Below are positions 26,221 through 33,983 of a stretch of DNA of 64,000 bases, piece after piece. This DNA comes from JADJNY01 sp046349615. GTDB lineage: Bacteria > Planctomycetota > UBA1135 > GCA-002686595. The translations under genes and the position numbers were made by a program. A model generated the notes under the pieces. That model was not told where the DNA came from and made no database searches. It saw only the letters and a list, made by a program, of their open reading frames with translations. How positions within the stretch are numbered: position 1 is the first letter of the stretch; each line of letters opens with the position of its first letter. The stretch spans positions 186,001 to 250,000 of the forward strand of contig JAXMBZ010000004.1 in assembly GCA_046349615.1 (NCBI GenBank), read 5' to 3'.

Positions 26221-27096
26221 TCACGCGCGCCGCTCGAGCAGCAGGTCGACGAGCGCGAGCGGGAGCGGGCTTCCCCCGCCGACGAGCTGCGCCGCCCCGC
26301 GGGCGAGCCCCGCGCGCCGCTCCGCCTCGGCTCGCGCGCCCGCGAGCCCGAGCGCCGCGACGAGGCTCGGCTTCGCCTGGCGCGCGTCCTTGCCCGCGGT
26401 CTTGCCGAGCGCTTCGGACGAGGCCGTCACGTCGAGCACGTCGTCGACGGCCTGGAAGCAGAGCCCGAGCTCCCGTCCATAGGTCGACGCCTGATCCCGC
26501 GCGGCGCGCGGCGCGCCCGCCGCGATCGCGCCGAGCTCGCACGCGGCCGCGAGCAGCGCCGCCGTCTTGCCCGCGTGGATCGCGTGGACCTCCGCCGCCG
26601 TCGGCGGACGCCCCGTCGCCGCGAGGTCGAGCACCTGTCCGCCGACCATGCCCGCGGCGCCCGCGCCGCGCGCGAGCACGCGCACCATCTCCGCGGCACC
26701 GCTCGGCGCCGAAGCGAGCCGCTCGAACGCGAAGGTGAGCAGCGCGTCGCCCGCCAGCACCGCGTTCGCCTCGCCGAACACCTTGTGACACGTCGGCCGC
26801 CCGCGGCGCAGGTCGTCGTCGTCCATGCACGGCAGATCGTCGTGCACGAGGCTGTACGTGTGCACGCACTCGAGCGCGATCGCGGGGAAGCGCGCGACCT
26901 CGTCGCCGCCGCCGTGGACGTGCGCGAAGAGCCGCACGAGCGCGGGCCGCAGGCGCTTCCCGCCGCCGAGCAGGCTGTAGCGCAGCGCCTCGACGAGCGG
27001 CGCGGGCGCGCCGTCCAGCGCGCCGAGCGCGGCCTCGAGCTCGCGCTCGGCCCAGACGCGCGAGTCCTCGAGCCACGCCGCCGCGTCCGCGCTCAC
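26221..27096 (-). CDS. ispA: Polyprenyl (farnesyl/geranylgeranyl) diphosphate synthase
   Basis: 291 residues, all-alpha isoprenyl synthase. The first Asp-rich motif is in VHDDLPCMDDDDLRRG and the second in QAVDDVLDV; GGGKRLRP marks the N-terminal substrate-binding region. It adds isopentenyl diphosphate units to make C15 or C20 prenyl diphosphates; product length cannot be fixed by eye, so GGPP synthase is equally possible. The start is a GTG whose GTGA overlaps the xseB stop, showing translational coupling. Supplied by Dxs downstream, it feeds quinone, carotenoid and undecaprenyl pathways. Confidence 0.9.
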   Translation of the reverse strand: MSADAAAWLEDSRVWAERELEAALGALDGAPAPLVEALRYSLLGGGKRLRPALVRLFAHVHGGGDEVARFPAIALECVHTYSLVHDDLPCMDDDDLRRGRPTCHKVFGEANAVLAGDALLTFAFERLASAPSGAAEMVRVLARGAGAAGMVGGQVLDLAATGRPPTAAEVHAIHAGKTAALLAAACELGAIAAGAPRAARDQASTYGRELGLCFQAVDDVLDVTASSEALGKTAGKDARQAKPSLVAALGLAGARAEAERRAGLARGAAQLVGGGSPLPLALVDLLLERRA

Positions 27097-27350
27097 GCGC
27101 TCGGTCCTCCGTCCTTCGCGGGCACGAGTCCGCCGTCGGCCGCGAGCTCCTGGAAGCGCTTGCGATGCGCCTCGATCTCGCCCTTGAGCTCCTGGTAGAG
27201 GCGCATTCCGTCCTGATAGCGCTGCATCGAGGCCTCGAGGCCGAGCTTGCCGCCCTCGATCTCGAGCACGAGTTGGTCGAGCGCGGCGAGGCGCTCGTCG
27301 AAGCTCGGCTTCGCCGCGCGCGCGTCGTCGTCCTTCGGTTTCGTCGCCAT
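27093..27350 (-). CDS. xseB: Exodeoxyribonuclease VII small subunit
   Basis: 85 residues, typical XseB length. The core SFDERLAALDQLVLEIEGGKLGLEASMQRYQDG-type helical pattern (positions ~16-48) is the family signature, with a charged tail. It assembles with XseA into the single-strand-specific exonuclease VII; no xseA lies in the window. It opens the xseB-ispA-dxs-nadK run, an order known from many bacteria. The ATG at 27350 is preceded 8 nt upstream by a -10-like TAGACT, so the mRNA would begin 2 nt before the start codon. Confidence 0.88.
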   Translation of the reverse strand: MATKPKDDDARAAKPSFDERLAALDQLVLEIEGGKLGLEASMQRYQDGMRLYQELKGEIEAHRKRFQELAADGGLVPAKDGGPSA

Positions 27351-27358
27351 GGGTGGAG

Positions 27359-27364
27359 AGTCTA
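27359..27364 (-). promoter_or_regulatory. -10-like element of xseB operon
   Basis: TAGACT on the minus strand, 8 nt before the xseB ATG. A weak TTCCGT sits 18 nt upstream as a possible -35. No room for a ribosome-binding site. Confidence 0.5.
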
Positions 27365-27432
27365 GTCGGCCCGCCCTCGACGACGGAAGCGCGGGCTTCC
27401 GCCGGACGGCGGGCGTGTGCGATGCTCCCGCG

Positions 27433-27780
27433 ATGCTCCGCCGCGCGCTCCTCGCCGCCCTGATCGTCCCCCTCGCCGCCTGCGACGGCGACCCCGGCCG
27501 CATCCGCACGGGGCCCGAGGTGTTCCGTCTCCAAGGCTGCATCACCTGCCACGGCCAGGACGGCCACGGGACGCAGATGGCGCCCGATCTGCGCGTCGTG
27601 AAGACGCTGTGGACGCGGGAGGAACTGGTGAAGTACGTCTCGAACGCGCCCGAGTACATCAAGACGAACGAGCGCCTGAAGGAGCAGAAGAAGCGCTACA
27701 CGCTCAACATGCCCGTGTACGCCGGGCTGCGTCGGCAGGAGATCGAGAACGTCGTCGACTACGTGCTCGCGCTGCCCTGA
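27433..27780 (+). CDS. Small c-type cytochrome lipoprotein
   Basis: 115 residues. A lipoprotein signal ends in the lipobox LAAC with Cys17 as the lipid-attachment residue. The heme-binding CITCH motif is at residues 36-40, and a NMPVY stretch near residue 95 supplies a likely distal Met. It is a single-heme class I cytochrome anchored on the outside of a membrane and would carry electrons to an unidentified oxidase or reductase. The start is the ATG at 27433; upstream in-frame sequence is not signal-like. The 3' end overlaps the oppositely oriented ABC ATPase gene by 22 nt, so the two transcripts converge. Confidence 0.85.
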   Translation: MLRRALLAALIVPLAACDGDPGRIRTGPEVFRLQGCITCHGQDGHGTQMAPDLRVVKTLWTREELVKYVSNAPEYIKTNERLKEQKKRYTLNMPVYAGLRRQEIENVVDYVLALP

Positions 27781-28592
27781 CCCGAACGCCGGCGCGGGAA
27801 CACGAGCGGCCGCGCGCCGCCGTCTCCCGCGGGGAGGGCGCCGAAGTGGAGATCGGGGCCGTACACGGGCTCGAGCACGGCGCGCGTGAACACCGTCTCG
27901 GGGGTTCCGTCGCGCACGACGCGACCGCGGTCGAGCAGCACGCAGCGCGTCGCGTATTGGCTCGCGAGCACGAGGTCGTGCGTCACGACGCCGACGGCGC
28001 GGCCCGCGCGCGCGAGCTCGGCGAAGAGCTCGCAGACCTCGATCTGGTGCTCGGGATCGAGCGCCGTCGTCGGCTCGTCGACGAGCAGCACGTCGGCCTC
28101 CTGCGCGAGCGCGCGCGCGACGAGCACGCGCTGGCGCTGGCCGCCGGAGAGCTCGTGCAGGCCGCGCTCGGCGAGCTCCGCCGCGTCGCAGCGCTCGAGC
28201 GCCGCGTCGACGACCGCGCGGTCGCGCGCGCCGAGTTCGCCGTGCCGGCGGACGTGCGCGTAGCGCCCCGAGAGCACGAAGTCGCGCACGCGCACCTCGT
28301 GCAGCACGGGCAGGAACTGCGGGAGCAGCGCGACGCGCCGCGCGCGCTCCCGCGGCGCGAGCGACGCGAGCGCGACGTCGCCCAGGCGCACCGCGCCCGT
28401 CTCGGGCGCGAGGAGCCCCGCGCACAGGCGCAGGAGCGTGCTCTTTCCCGAGCCGTTCGGCCCGACGAGCGCCACCCACTCGCCGCCCGCGAGCGCGAAG
28501 TCGACGCCGTCGACCGCGCGCCGATCGCCGCCGTCGTACGCGAACGCGACGCCTTCCGCGACGAGCCGGGCTCCGGCGGAGCTCACGCGCAC
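27759..28592 (-). CDS. FecE/BtuD-like ABC transporter ATP-binding protein
   Basis: 277 residues. Walker A GPNGSGKST, Q-loop LPQFLP, signature LSGGQRQRV, Walker B VLLVDEPTTALD and H-loop VVTHDL are present. The subfamily resembles ATPases for iron-siderophore, vitamin B12 or zinc import. No permease or binding protein is next to it, so the substrate cannot be told. The start is GTG at 28592, separated by 1 nt from the stop of the OsmC gene, so the two are one transcript. The C-terminal ~40 residues are poorly conserved and overlap the cytochrome gene end. Confidence 0.8.
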   Translation of the reverse strand: MRVSSAGARLVAEGVAFAYDGGDRRAVDGVDFALAGGEWVALVGPNGSGKSTLLRLCAGLLAPETGAVRLGDVALASLAPRERARRVALLPQFLPVLHEVRVRDFVLSGRYAHVRRHGELGARDRAVVDAALERCDAAELAERGLHELSGGQRQRVLVARALAQEADVLLVDEPTTALDPEHQIEVCELFAELARAGRAVGVVTHDLVLASQYATRCVLLDRGRVVRDGTPETVFTRAVLEPVYGPDLHFGALPAGDGGARPLVFPRRRSGQGSAST

Positions 28593-28593
28593 C

Positions 28594-29016
28594 TCACGCG
28601 CGCGCCGCGGCGCCCCAGCGGAACGTCACCGGGACCTCAGTCGTCGGCGCGAGGCTCTTCTGCACGGGACAGGTGTGCGCCGTGCGCTCGAGCGTCGTCC
28701 GCGCCTGGTCGTCGAGCTCCGCGGGCACCGCGATCACGACGACGAGCCGACCGATGCGGCGCACGGGATCCGCGACCATCTGCTTCTCGACGGAGACGCT
28801 CGCGCCCGTGAGATCCCAGCCGTGTCGCCGCGCGACGATCGCCATCGTCGTCAGCATGCACGTGCCGAGCGCGGTCGCGACGAGGTCCGTCGGCGAGAAC
28901 GACTCGCCGCGCCCTTGGTTGTCGACGGGCGGGTCCGTGAGGAGCTCCGTGCCGGAAGGACCGTGCCGCGCGCGGCAGCGCAGATCGCCCGCGTAGTCGA
29001 TGTGGATCTGGACCAT
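28594..29016 (-). CDS. OsmC/Ohr-family protein
   Basis: 140 residues, the usual OsmC length. Two conserved redox cysteines lie in GTCMLT and HTCPVQ, with Glu/Arg positions typical of the family. OsmC/Ohr proteins reduce organic hydroperoxides with dithiol help; the YhfA-type subgroup has less defined roles, and this one could belong to it. It precedes an ABC ATPase by 1 nt. The ATG is exactly 6 nt after a -10-like TAGGAT, so the transcript should start at the A of the start codon. Confidence 0.85.
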   Translation of the reverse strand: MVQIHIDYAGDLRCRARHGPSGTELLTDPPVDNQGRGESFSPTDLVATALGTCMLTTMAIVARRHGWDLTGASVSVEKQMVADPVRRIGRLVVVIAVPAELDDQARTTLERTAHTCPVQKSLAPTTEVPVTFRWGAAARA

Positions 29017-29022
29017 CGCCAG

Positions 29023-29028
29023 ATCCTA
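29023..29028 (-). promoter_or_regulatory. -10-like element of the OsmC-ABC operon (leaderless)
   Basis: TAGGAT on the minus strand followed by CTGGCG and then ATG. The 6-nt gap places transcription start on the A of the start codon. Confidence 0.55.
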
Positions 29029-29033
29029 GCAAT

Positions 29034-30716
29034 TCACTTCGCGCGCCAGACGACGACGCCGTTCTGGACGACGAAGCGCGGCGTCGCGGGCTTCCCTCCG
29101 GCTGCGTTCGTCCGGGGATCCGCCGACCAAACGGAGAGGTCCGCGGCGAAGCCGGGCTTGAGGCGGCCGCGCCGGTTCTCCTGCCGCGCGGCCCACGCGG
29201 GGCCCGAAGTGAGGCCGGCGACGACGGCGTCCGGCGTCGGGGTCGCGACGGCGAGTCCGTCGTCGCTCGCGACGCCCTCCGGCAGGCGCGGCTCGAGCAC
29301 GGACGCGAAGATCGCGCTCGGATCGGGCTGCGAAGCGGGCGCGTCGGAGCCGAACACCATGCGCCCGAGCTGCGGCGCGAGCGCGCGCCACGTGACGAGC
29401 CCCTTCATGCGCGCCGGACCGACGCGCTCGAGGAACACCGGCAGCTCGTCCTGCGCGAGCTTCGGCTGGAGCGACGCGATCACGCCGAGGGCGGGGAGGC
29501 GCGGCCAGTCCTTCGTCGCGACGAGCAGCGCGGACTCGATGCGCGGTCGGACGTCCTGAAGGTCGCCGTGCGCGGCCGCGAGGCGTTCGAGCAGGTCGAG
29601 CACGATGCGGTTCGAACGATCTCCCTCGGCTTCGAACACGGGCTGCAGGCCGGCGCCGACGACCGCGGACACGCGCTGCGCGAGCTCGTCCTCCGTCAGG
29701 AGCATGAGCCCGCGCTCGTCGGGCGCGTCGGCGTAGGGTTCCACCAGCGCAGCCCCTTGGGAGGCGAGTCCGCCGTCGATCCGGAAGCGGACTCCGGGCA
29801 CGCAGAGCGCGTCCGTCCCCTTCGCGGAGAGCGAAGCGAGGCTGCCCGCATCCCACTCGTCGTTCCCGTCCAGGTACGCGACGACGCGGAGCTTGAGCTC
29901 ACCGCGCTGTGCGAGCTCGCGCAGCGCCGCGAGCGTCGCCTTCCGCGTGCCGTGGTCGTGCACCGCGTTCCATCCGCGAGCGAGCAGGTCGTCCTGAACG
30001 CGCGCGAGCGCCGCTGCGAACTCCGCGGGTTCCGGCGGCGGGAGCACCTTGCGGACGAGTTCGATCGCCCCGTCGAGCAGCACTCCCGTCGCGTGGTGCT
30101 CGGCGTCCTCGAGCACCCGGCCTCCCACCGACCGAGCCGTCACCTGGACGGGACCCGAAAGGCCCGCGCGTTCGAGCGCGGATTGGTTCACGAGCGCGGC
30201 GTTCCCGTCGCGCCGCAGCAGGAACACGGGATTCCGCGGGACCCGCGCCGAGAGCAGCAGGTGGTGCGGCAGCGCGCGCTCGTCCCAAGTCTGCTCGTCC
30301 CAGCCGAAGCCGGTGATCCAGGTCCCCTCCTTCACGCCCTTGGCGGCCTGCTGGACGAGTTCGATCAGCTCCGCGTAGGAGCCCGCGCGCGAGAGGTCGA
30401 CGGAGCGCGCGGCGAAGGCCATCGCACCGAGGTCGACGTGCGCGTCGACGAGCCCGGGCAGGGCCACGCCGCCGCCGAGATCGAACCGCTGGGCTCCGGC
30501 CGCGTCGGGGCGGCGCTCGAGGTCCGCGAGGTCGCCGAAGGCCGCGACGCGTCCGTCGCGCACGAGCAGCGCGCGCGCGACCGTGCCGTGACCGTCGTTG
30601 GTCACGATGCGGGCGTTGTGGAACAGCGTCGAGTTCCCCGCGTGCGCGGCGACGCCGAGCACGGCGACGACGGCGCACGAGAGGCCGGCGAGGAGGGACC
30701 AACGTTGGGATCGCAC
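29034..30716 (-). CDS. YtcJ-like amidohydrolase with substituted metal ligands
   Basis: 560 residues from the GTG at 30716, which begins a signal-like segment (RSQRWSLLAGLSCAVVAVLGVAAHA); an ATG at 30857 in the same frame would overlap the divergent SDR gene and its promoter. The fold follows amidohydrolase-3/YtcJ proteins (GGVALPGLVDAH, RIDGGLASQGA, FGSDAP). Several usual metal or active-site histidines are replaced: HxH is H93-V-D95, DGH is DGN (~169), the VHAIGD position reads FEAEGD (~361), and RIEH is RIES (~392). Only the FGSD Asp is kept. It may be a non-catalytic homologue or use altered chemistry. It sits alone, divergent from the SDR gene. Confidence 0.75.
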   Translation of the reverse strand: MRSQRWSLLAGLSCAVVAVLGVAAHAGNSTLFHNARIVTNDGHGTVARALLVRDGRVAAFGDLADLERRPDAAGAQRFDLGGGVALPGLVDAHVDLGAMAFAARSVDLSRAGSYAELIELVQQAAKGVKEGTWITGFGWDEQTWDERALPHHLLLSARVPRNPVFLLRRDGNAALVNQSALERAGLSGPVQVTARSVGGRVLEDAEHHATGVLLDGAIELVRKVLPPPEPAEFAAALARVQDDLLARGWNAVHDHGTRKATLAALRELAQRGELKLRVVAYLDGNDEWDAGSLASLSAKGTDALCVPGVRFRIDGGLASQGAALVEPYADAPDERGLMLLTEDELAQRVSAVVGAGLQPVFEAEGDRSNRIVLDLLERLAAAHGDLQDVRPRIESALLVATKDWPRLPALGVIASLQPKLAQDELPVFLERVGPARMKGLVTWRALAPQLGRMVFGSDAPASQPDPSAIFASVLEPRLPEGVASDDGLAVATPTPDAVVAGLTSGPAWAARQENRRGRLKPGFAADLSVWSADPRTNAAGGKPATPRFVVQNGVVVWRAK

Positions 30717-30839
30717 GAGGAGGGTCCGAGGAGCGTCTCCCTTCGATCGACGCGGCGAGCGCTCGCTCTGGAGCCGCGCCTGCGGTTTCCGCGCGGAATC
30801 CCCCAGTCCGGAAGCGTTTTCCGGCGGACGCACGCGCGC

Positions 30840-30845
30840 TACCTT
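30840..30845 (+). promoter_or_regulatory. -10-like element of the SDR gene (leaderless)
   Basis: TACCTT followed by exactly 6 nt and then ATG at 30852, so the predicted first transcribed base is the A of the start codon. TTTTCC at 30817-30822 is 17 nt upstream. Confidence 0.55.
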
Positions 30846-30851
30846 GACGGG

Positions 30852-31598
30852 ATGCAATCCCTGAAGCAGCGCCGCGCCCTCGTCACGGGGGCCTCGGCAG
30901 GAATCGGCGCGGCCGTCGCGCGCCGTCTCGCCCGCGAGGGCGCCGTCGTCACGCTCGTCGCGCGCCGGAAGGAGCGGCTCGAACTCGTCGCGCGCGACTG
31001 CCCGGGCTCGGACGCCGTCGTCCTCGACGTGTGCGATGCGCCCGCGGTCGACGCGCTCCTCGGCGGACGCGAGTTCGACGTCGTCGTCAACAACGCGGGC
31101 CTCGCGATCGGCGTGGAACGCCTACCGCAGGGCGACCCCGCCGAGTGGTCGCGCGTGGTCGACGTCAACGTCAAGGGCGTGCTCAACGTCTTCCACGCGA
31201 CGCTCCCCGCGATGGTGAAGCGCGGCCGCGGGGACGCGGTGCTCCTCGGCAGCGTCGCGGGGCGTCAGGTCTATCCCGGCGGGACCGTCTACTGCGCGAC
31301 GAAGCACGCGACGCGCGCCATCTACGAAGCGCTTCGACTCGACCTCGCGGGCAGCGGAATCCGCTTCACGACCGTCGACCCCGGGATGGTCGCCGGGACG
31401 GAGTTCAGCCTGGTCCGCATGCGCGGCGACGTCGAGAAGGCGCGCGCCGTCTACCAGGGCGTCGACCCCCTCTCCCCCGAGGACGTCGCCGACGCGATCG
31501 TCTACGCCCTGACGCGCCCGCCGCATGTCAACGTCGGCGAGATCGTGCTCTGGGCCTCGGCCCAGGCTTCGACCACGCAGGTGACGCGCCGGACCTGA
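30852..31598 (+). CDS. Short-chain dehydrogenase/reductase (SDR)
   Basis: 248 residues, classical SDR. The cofactor motif TGASAGIG is at 12-19, NNAG follows strand 4, the Ser of LLGSVAG and the YCATK motif supply the catalytic Ser-Tyr-Lys, and VDPGMVAGTEF closes the active site, all as in YdfG-like enzymes that oxidise 3-hydroxy acids such as serine or 3-hydroxypropionate with NADP. The exact substrate is not clear. The arginine after the glycine-rich motif (ARRKERL) fits NADP preference. It is transcribed divergently from the amidohydrolase gene and appears to have a leaderless mRNA. Confidence 0.9.
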   Translation: MQSLKQRRALVTGASAGIGAAVARRLAREGAVVTLVARRKERLELVARDCPGSDAVVLDVCDAPAVDALLGGREFDVVVNNAGLAIGVERLPQGDPAEWSRVVDVNVKGVLNVFHATLPAMVKRGRGDAVLLGSVAGRQVYPGGTVYCATKHATRAIYEALRLDLAGSGIRFTTVDPGMVAGTEFSLVRMRGDVEKARAVYQGVDPLSPEDVADAIVYALTRPPHVNVGEIVLWASAQASTTQVTRRT

Positions 31599-31658
31599 CG
31601 GCGTCTCCGCCGCCGAAGCGCCTTTCCTCCGTGGACTGTTCGCACCGCGCGGGGCTGA

Positions 31659-31664
31659 TAGACT
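31659..31664 (+). promoter_or_regulatory. -10-like element of the S1-domain gene
   Basis: TAGACT, 28 nt before the ATG at 31693, giving a leader of about 22 nt that lacks a Shine-Dalgarno sequence, as is common for ribosomal protein S1 genes. Confidence 0.4.
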
Positions 31665-31692
31665 CTTCCGCCCCGATCCGAGCCCCACCCCC

Positions 31693-32910
31693 ATGACTTC
31701 GAAGAACGACCGCGACCGCGACCTGTCCCACGAGATCGACGCCGCCCTGGACGGCATGAACCTCCAGGAGCTCGACCTCCCCGAGCGCGGCGGCGGCCCC
31801 AAGCGGCGCGGGCCGGGCGGCGAGGTCGTGCGCGGCGCGGTCGCGGGGATGAGCGGCAACGACGTGATCGTCGAGCTCGGCCCGCGCATGCAGGGCGTGC
31901 TCAACGTGAACGAGTTCGAGACGCCGCCGAAGGTCGGCGAGGTCTTCGAGTTCACGCTCCACGGCCGCGAGGACGGGCTCTGGAAGTTGTCGCGCAAGCG
32001 CGCGCAGGAGATCGCCGCGGCGGAAAACGTCGAGGTCGGCTCGCTCGTCAAGGCGCGCGTCACCGGCCAGAACACCGGCGGTCTCGAACTGCGCATCGGC
32101 AACCTCGCCGCGTTCATGCCCGCGTCGCAGGTCGCGCTCTCCCGCGAGAACGACCTCGCGAAGTACCTGAACCAGACGCTCGTCTGCGAAGTGCTCGAGG
32201 TCGACCCGGCGAAGCGCCGCGTCGTGATCTCGCGCCGCGCCGTGCTCGAGAAAGAGCGCGCCGAGCAGACGAAGGAATCGCTCGGCCGCATCTCCGTCGG
32301 CCAGAAGGTCACCGGCAAGGTGACGCGCGTCGAGTCGTTCGGCGCGTTCGTCGACCTCGGCGGCGGACTCGAAGGCCTCGTCCACGTCTCGAACCTCTCG
32401 CACAAGCGCGTCGAGAGCGCGGGCGAGCTGCTCCAATCCGGCCAGCAGGTCGAGGTCCAGGTGATCAAGATCGAAGAGGGCGGCAAGCGCATCGGCCTCT
32501 CGATGAAGGCGCTCGAGCCCGACCCCTGGCAGCAGGTCGGCGGCCGCGTCGTCCCCGACGCGCAGTACCAGGGCACCGTGAAGCGCTTGATGGAATTCGG
32601 CGCGTTCGTCGAGCTCGAGCCCGGCATCGAGGGCCTGCTCCACGTCTCGCAGATGGCGAAGGACCGCGTGCGCCGCGCGTCGGACCTCTTCAAGGTCGGC
32701 GACAAGGTCCAGGTGCGCGTCCTCGCGGTCGAGCCCGATCGCCAGCGCATCTCGCTCTCGCGCCTCGACTCGCGCGGGGCCCTGCTCGGCTCGGACGACT
32801 CCGTCGACGGGACCGTGATCGATCAGGCGCTGCGCCAGAACTCCGGCGCTCCGCTCAAGACCAACCTCGGCAACCTGTTCAAGCGGGCGATGAAGCCGCC
32901 GCAGGCCTGA
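31693..32910 (+). CDS. Four-S1-domain RNA-binding protein (ribosomal S1-like)
   Basis: 405 residues with four S1/OB-fold units: ~35-105 (VVRGAVAGMSGNDVIVEL), ~115-190 (GLELRIGNLAAFMPASQ), ~200-270 (FGAFVDLGGGLEGLVHVS) and ~285-360 (FGAFVELEPGIEGLLHVS). The last two carry the strongest S1 consensus. Full S1 in many bacteria has six domains, so this is a short form that could act in mRNA binding on the ribosome; it could also be a second S1 paralogue. The N-terminus is acidic (HEIDAALDGMN). The last 32 nt overlap the 3' end of the CheX-like gene on the other strand. Confidence 0.85.
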   Translation: MTSKNDRDRDLSHEIDAALDGMNLQELDLPERGGGPKRRGPGGEVVRGAVAGMSGNDVIVELGPRMQGVLNVNEFETPPKVGEVFEFTLHGREDGLWKLSRKRAQEIAAAENVEVGSLVKARVTGQNTGGLELRIGNLAAFMPASQVALSRENDLAKYLNQTLVCEVLEVDPAKRRVVISRRAVLEKERAEQTKESLGRISVGQKVTGKVTRVESFGAFVDLGGGLEGLVHVSNLSHKRVESAGELLQSGQQVEVQVIKIEEGGKRIGLSMKALEPDPWQQVGGRVVPDAQYQGTVKRLMEFGAFVELEPGIEGLLHVSQMAKDRVRRASDLFKVGDKVQVRVLAVEPDRQRISLSRLDSRGALLGSDDSVDGTVIDQALRQNSGAPLKTNLGNLFKRAMKPPQA

Positions 32911-33457
32911 GCAGCGGCAGCATCAGGATGGCCTCGAACTGAGGCCACGAGTGGATCTTGAGCTTCGCGCGCCCGACGAGCAGGTCGCTGCCTTCGGTGT
33001 AGACGAACGCAGGCCGCACGTTGGGCTTGACGCCCTGGCAACCCTCGGAGCGCACCTTGATCCCGTCGAGGCCGAGGCCGCGGAGCGTCGCGTCCGTCGC
33101 GCCGCCGACGAAGTTGCCGACCTCCATCAACGCGTCCTTGAGGCCTGGATCGAGCGTGCTGACGTTGCGCTTCGACTTCACGCCGTCGTCGGGGACCATC
33201 ATCAGGTAGCAGCCGAGCGTGATCGCGTCCGCGAGCGGGACGACCAGCGCACCGTGCAGGATCCGCCCCTCGTGCTGCATGCCGAGCTTGAAGGAGACGT
33301 GGATCCCGCCGCGTCCGGCCGCGCGCGCCCGCGCGAGCTCGACGTTCACCGTGCCGACCTCGATCGTCCGATCGGCGATCATGCCGAGGTCGCCCGCGAT
33401 GCGCTGGAACGTCTCTTCGACGAGGCGCTTGTCGTCCGGGGTCAGGGTGTTCGTCAT
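32879..33457 (-). CDS. CheX/CheC-like chemotaxis phosphatase family protein
   Basis: 192 residues. It has the CheC/CheX/FliY-type pattern: a central helix with the ExxN catalytic pair (E112-V-G-N115, in LMEVGN) followed by small residues, and a preceding strand region with ALVVPLADAI. Proteins with this pair dephosphorylate CheY. A C-terminal segment ends in IHSWPQFEAILML. It is the last of three co-oriented genes after cheY and another CheX-like gene, 13 nt after the latter. Only one ExxN pair is visible, which fits CheX more than CheC. Overlap with the convergent S1 gene may limit read-through. Confidence 0.65.
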   Translation of the reverse strand: MTNTLTPDDKRLVEETFQRIAGDLGMIADRTIEVGTVNVELARARAAGRGGIHVSFKLGMQHEGRILHGALVVPLADAITLGCYLMMVPDDGVKSKRNVSTLDPGLKDALMEVGNFVGGATDATLRGLGLDGIKVRSEGCQGVKPNVRPAFVYTEGSDLLVGRAKLKIHSWPQFEAILMLPLLRPAAASSPA

Positions 33458-33470
33458 GGTGTGGGCGGCG

Positions 33471-33983
33471 TCAGGCGAGCCAGATCTCGATCGCGGCGGA
33501 GCCCTGCGAGAGCTTGTAGACGAGGCGCCCGCCGTGGTGCGGCGCGGAGACCTCGACGCGCGTGTCGATCTGGGGCACGGTGAGACGGAAGTTCCCGTGC
33601 GGGTCGAGCGCGCGCGTCTTCAACGCGCCGGTGACCATGTTCGCGCATTCCCCCAGCGCGTCGCGGACTTCCGCGAGCTCGATCGCGTCGCCCTCGCCGA
33701 GCATCAGGAGCCCGCGCGCGATGTCCGCGGCGCCCTCCGGCGAGCAGCGCAGCACGACCGCGCCGCGCGCGGGACCTTCGAACTCGACGACGGCTTCGAT
33801 CGCGACGTTCGCGAGCCCGTGCACGGCCGGATGCGAGGGATCGTCGACCAGCTCGCACACCGTCGAGAGCATCGTCGTGAACACCTTGTCCACGGCGTGC
33901 TCGAGGTGCCCGAGCAACTCGCGCTCGCACTGCGTCAGCGTGCCCGTCTGGACCGCCTCCGCGATCGATCGTTCAGTGGACAT
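33471..33983 (-). CDS. CheX-like CheY-P phosphatase
   Basis: 170 residues. The signature ExxN pair is E112-C-A-N115 in GECANMVTGALKT, as in CheX, with the flanking helices and six-stranded sheet pattern of the family. It would remove phosphate from the CheY encoded just upstream; the two genes overlap by 11 nt, so they are made together. The ~45-residue N-terminus (CERELLGHLEHAVDKVFTTML) is helical and could aid dimerisation. The ExxN pair has the same residue numbers as in the neighbouring CheX-like protein, suggesting that the two arose by duplication. Confidence 0.8.
   Translation of the reverse strand: MSTERSIAEAVQTGTLTQCERELLGHLEHAVDKVFTTMLSTVCELVDDPSHPAVHGLANVAIEAVVEFEGPARGAVVLRCSPEGAADIARGLLMLGEGDAIELAEVRDALGECANMVTGALKTRALDPHGNFRLTVPQIDTRVEVSAPHHGGRLVYKLSQGSAAIEIWLA

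Noticed and set aside
30717..30857. Amidohydrolase start at the ATG at 30857
   Set aside because: It overlaps the divergent SDR start and its promoter; the extra 47 residues are charged, while a GTG at 30716 gives an immediate signal-like segment.
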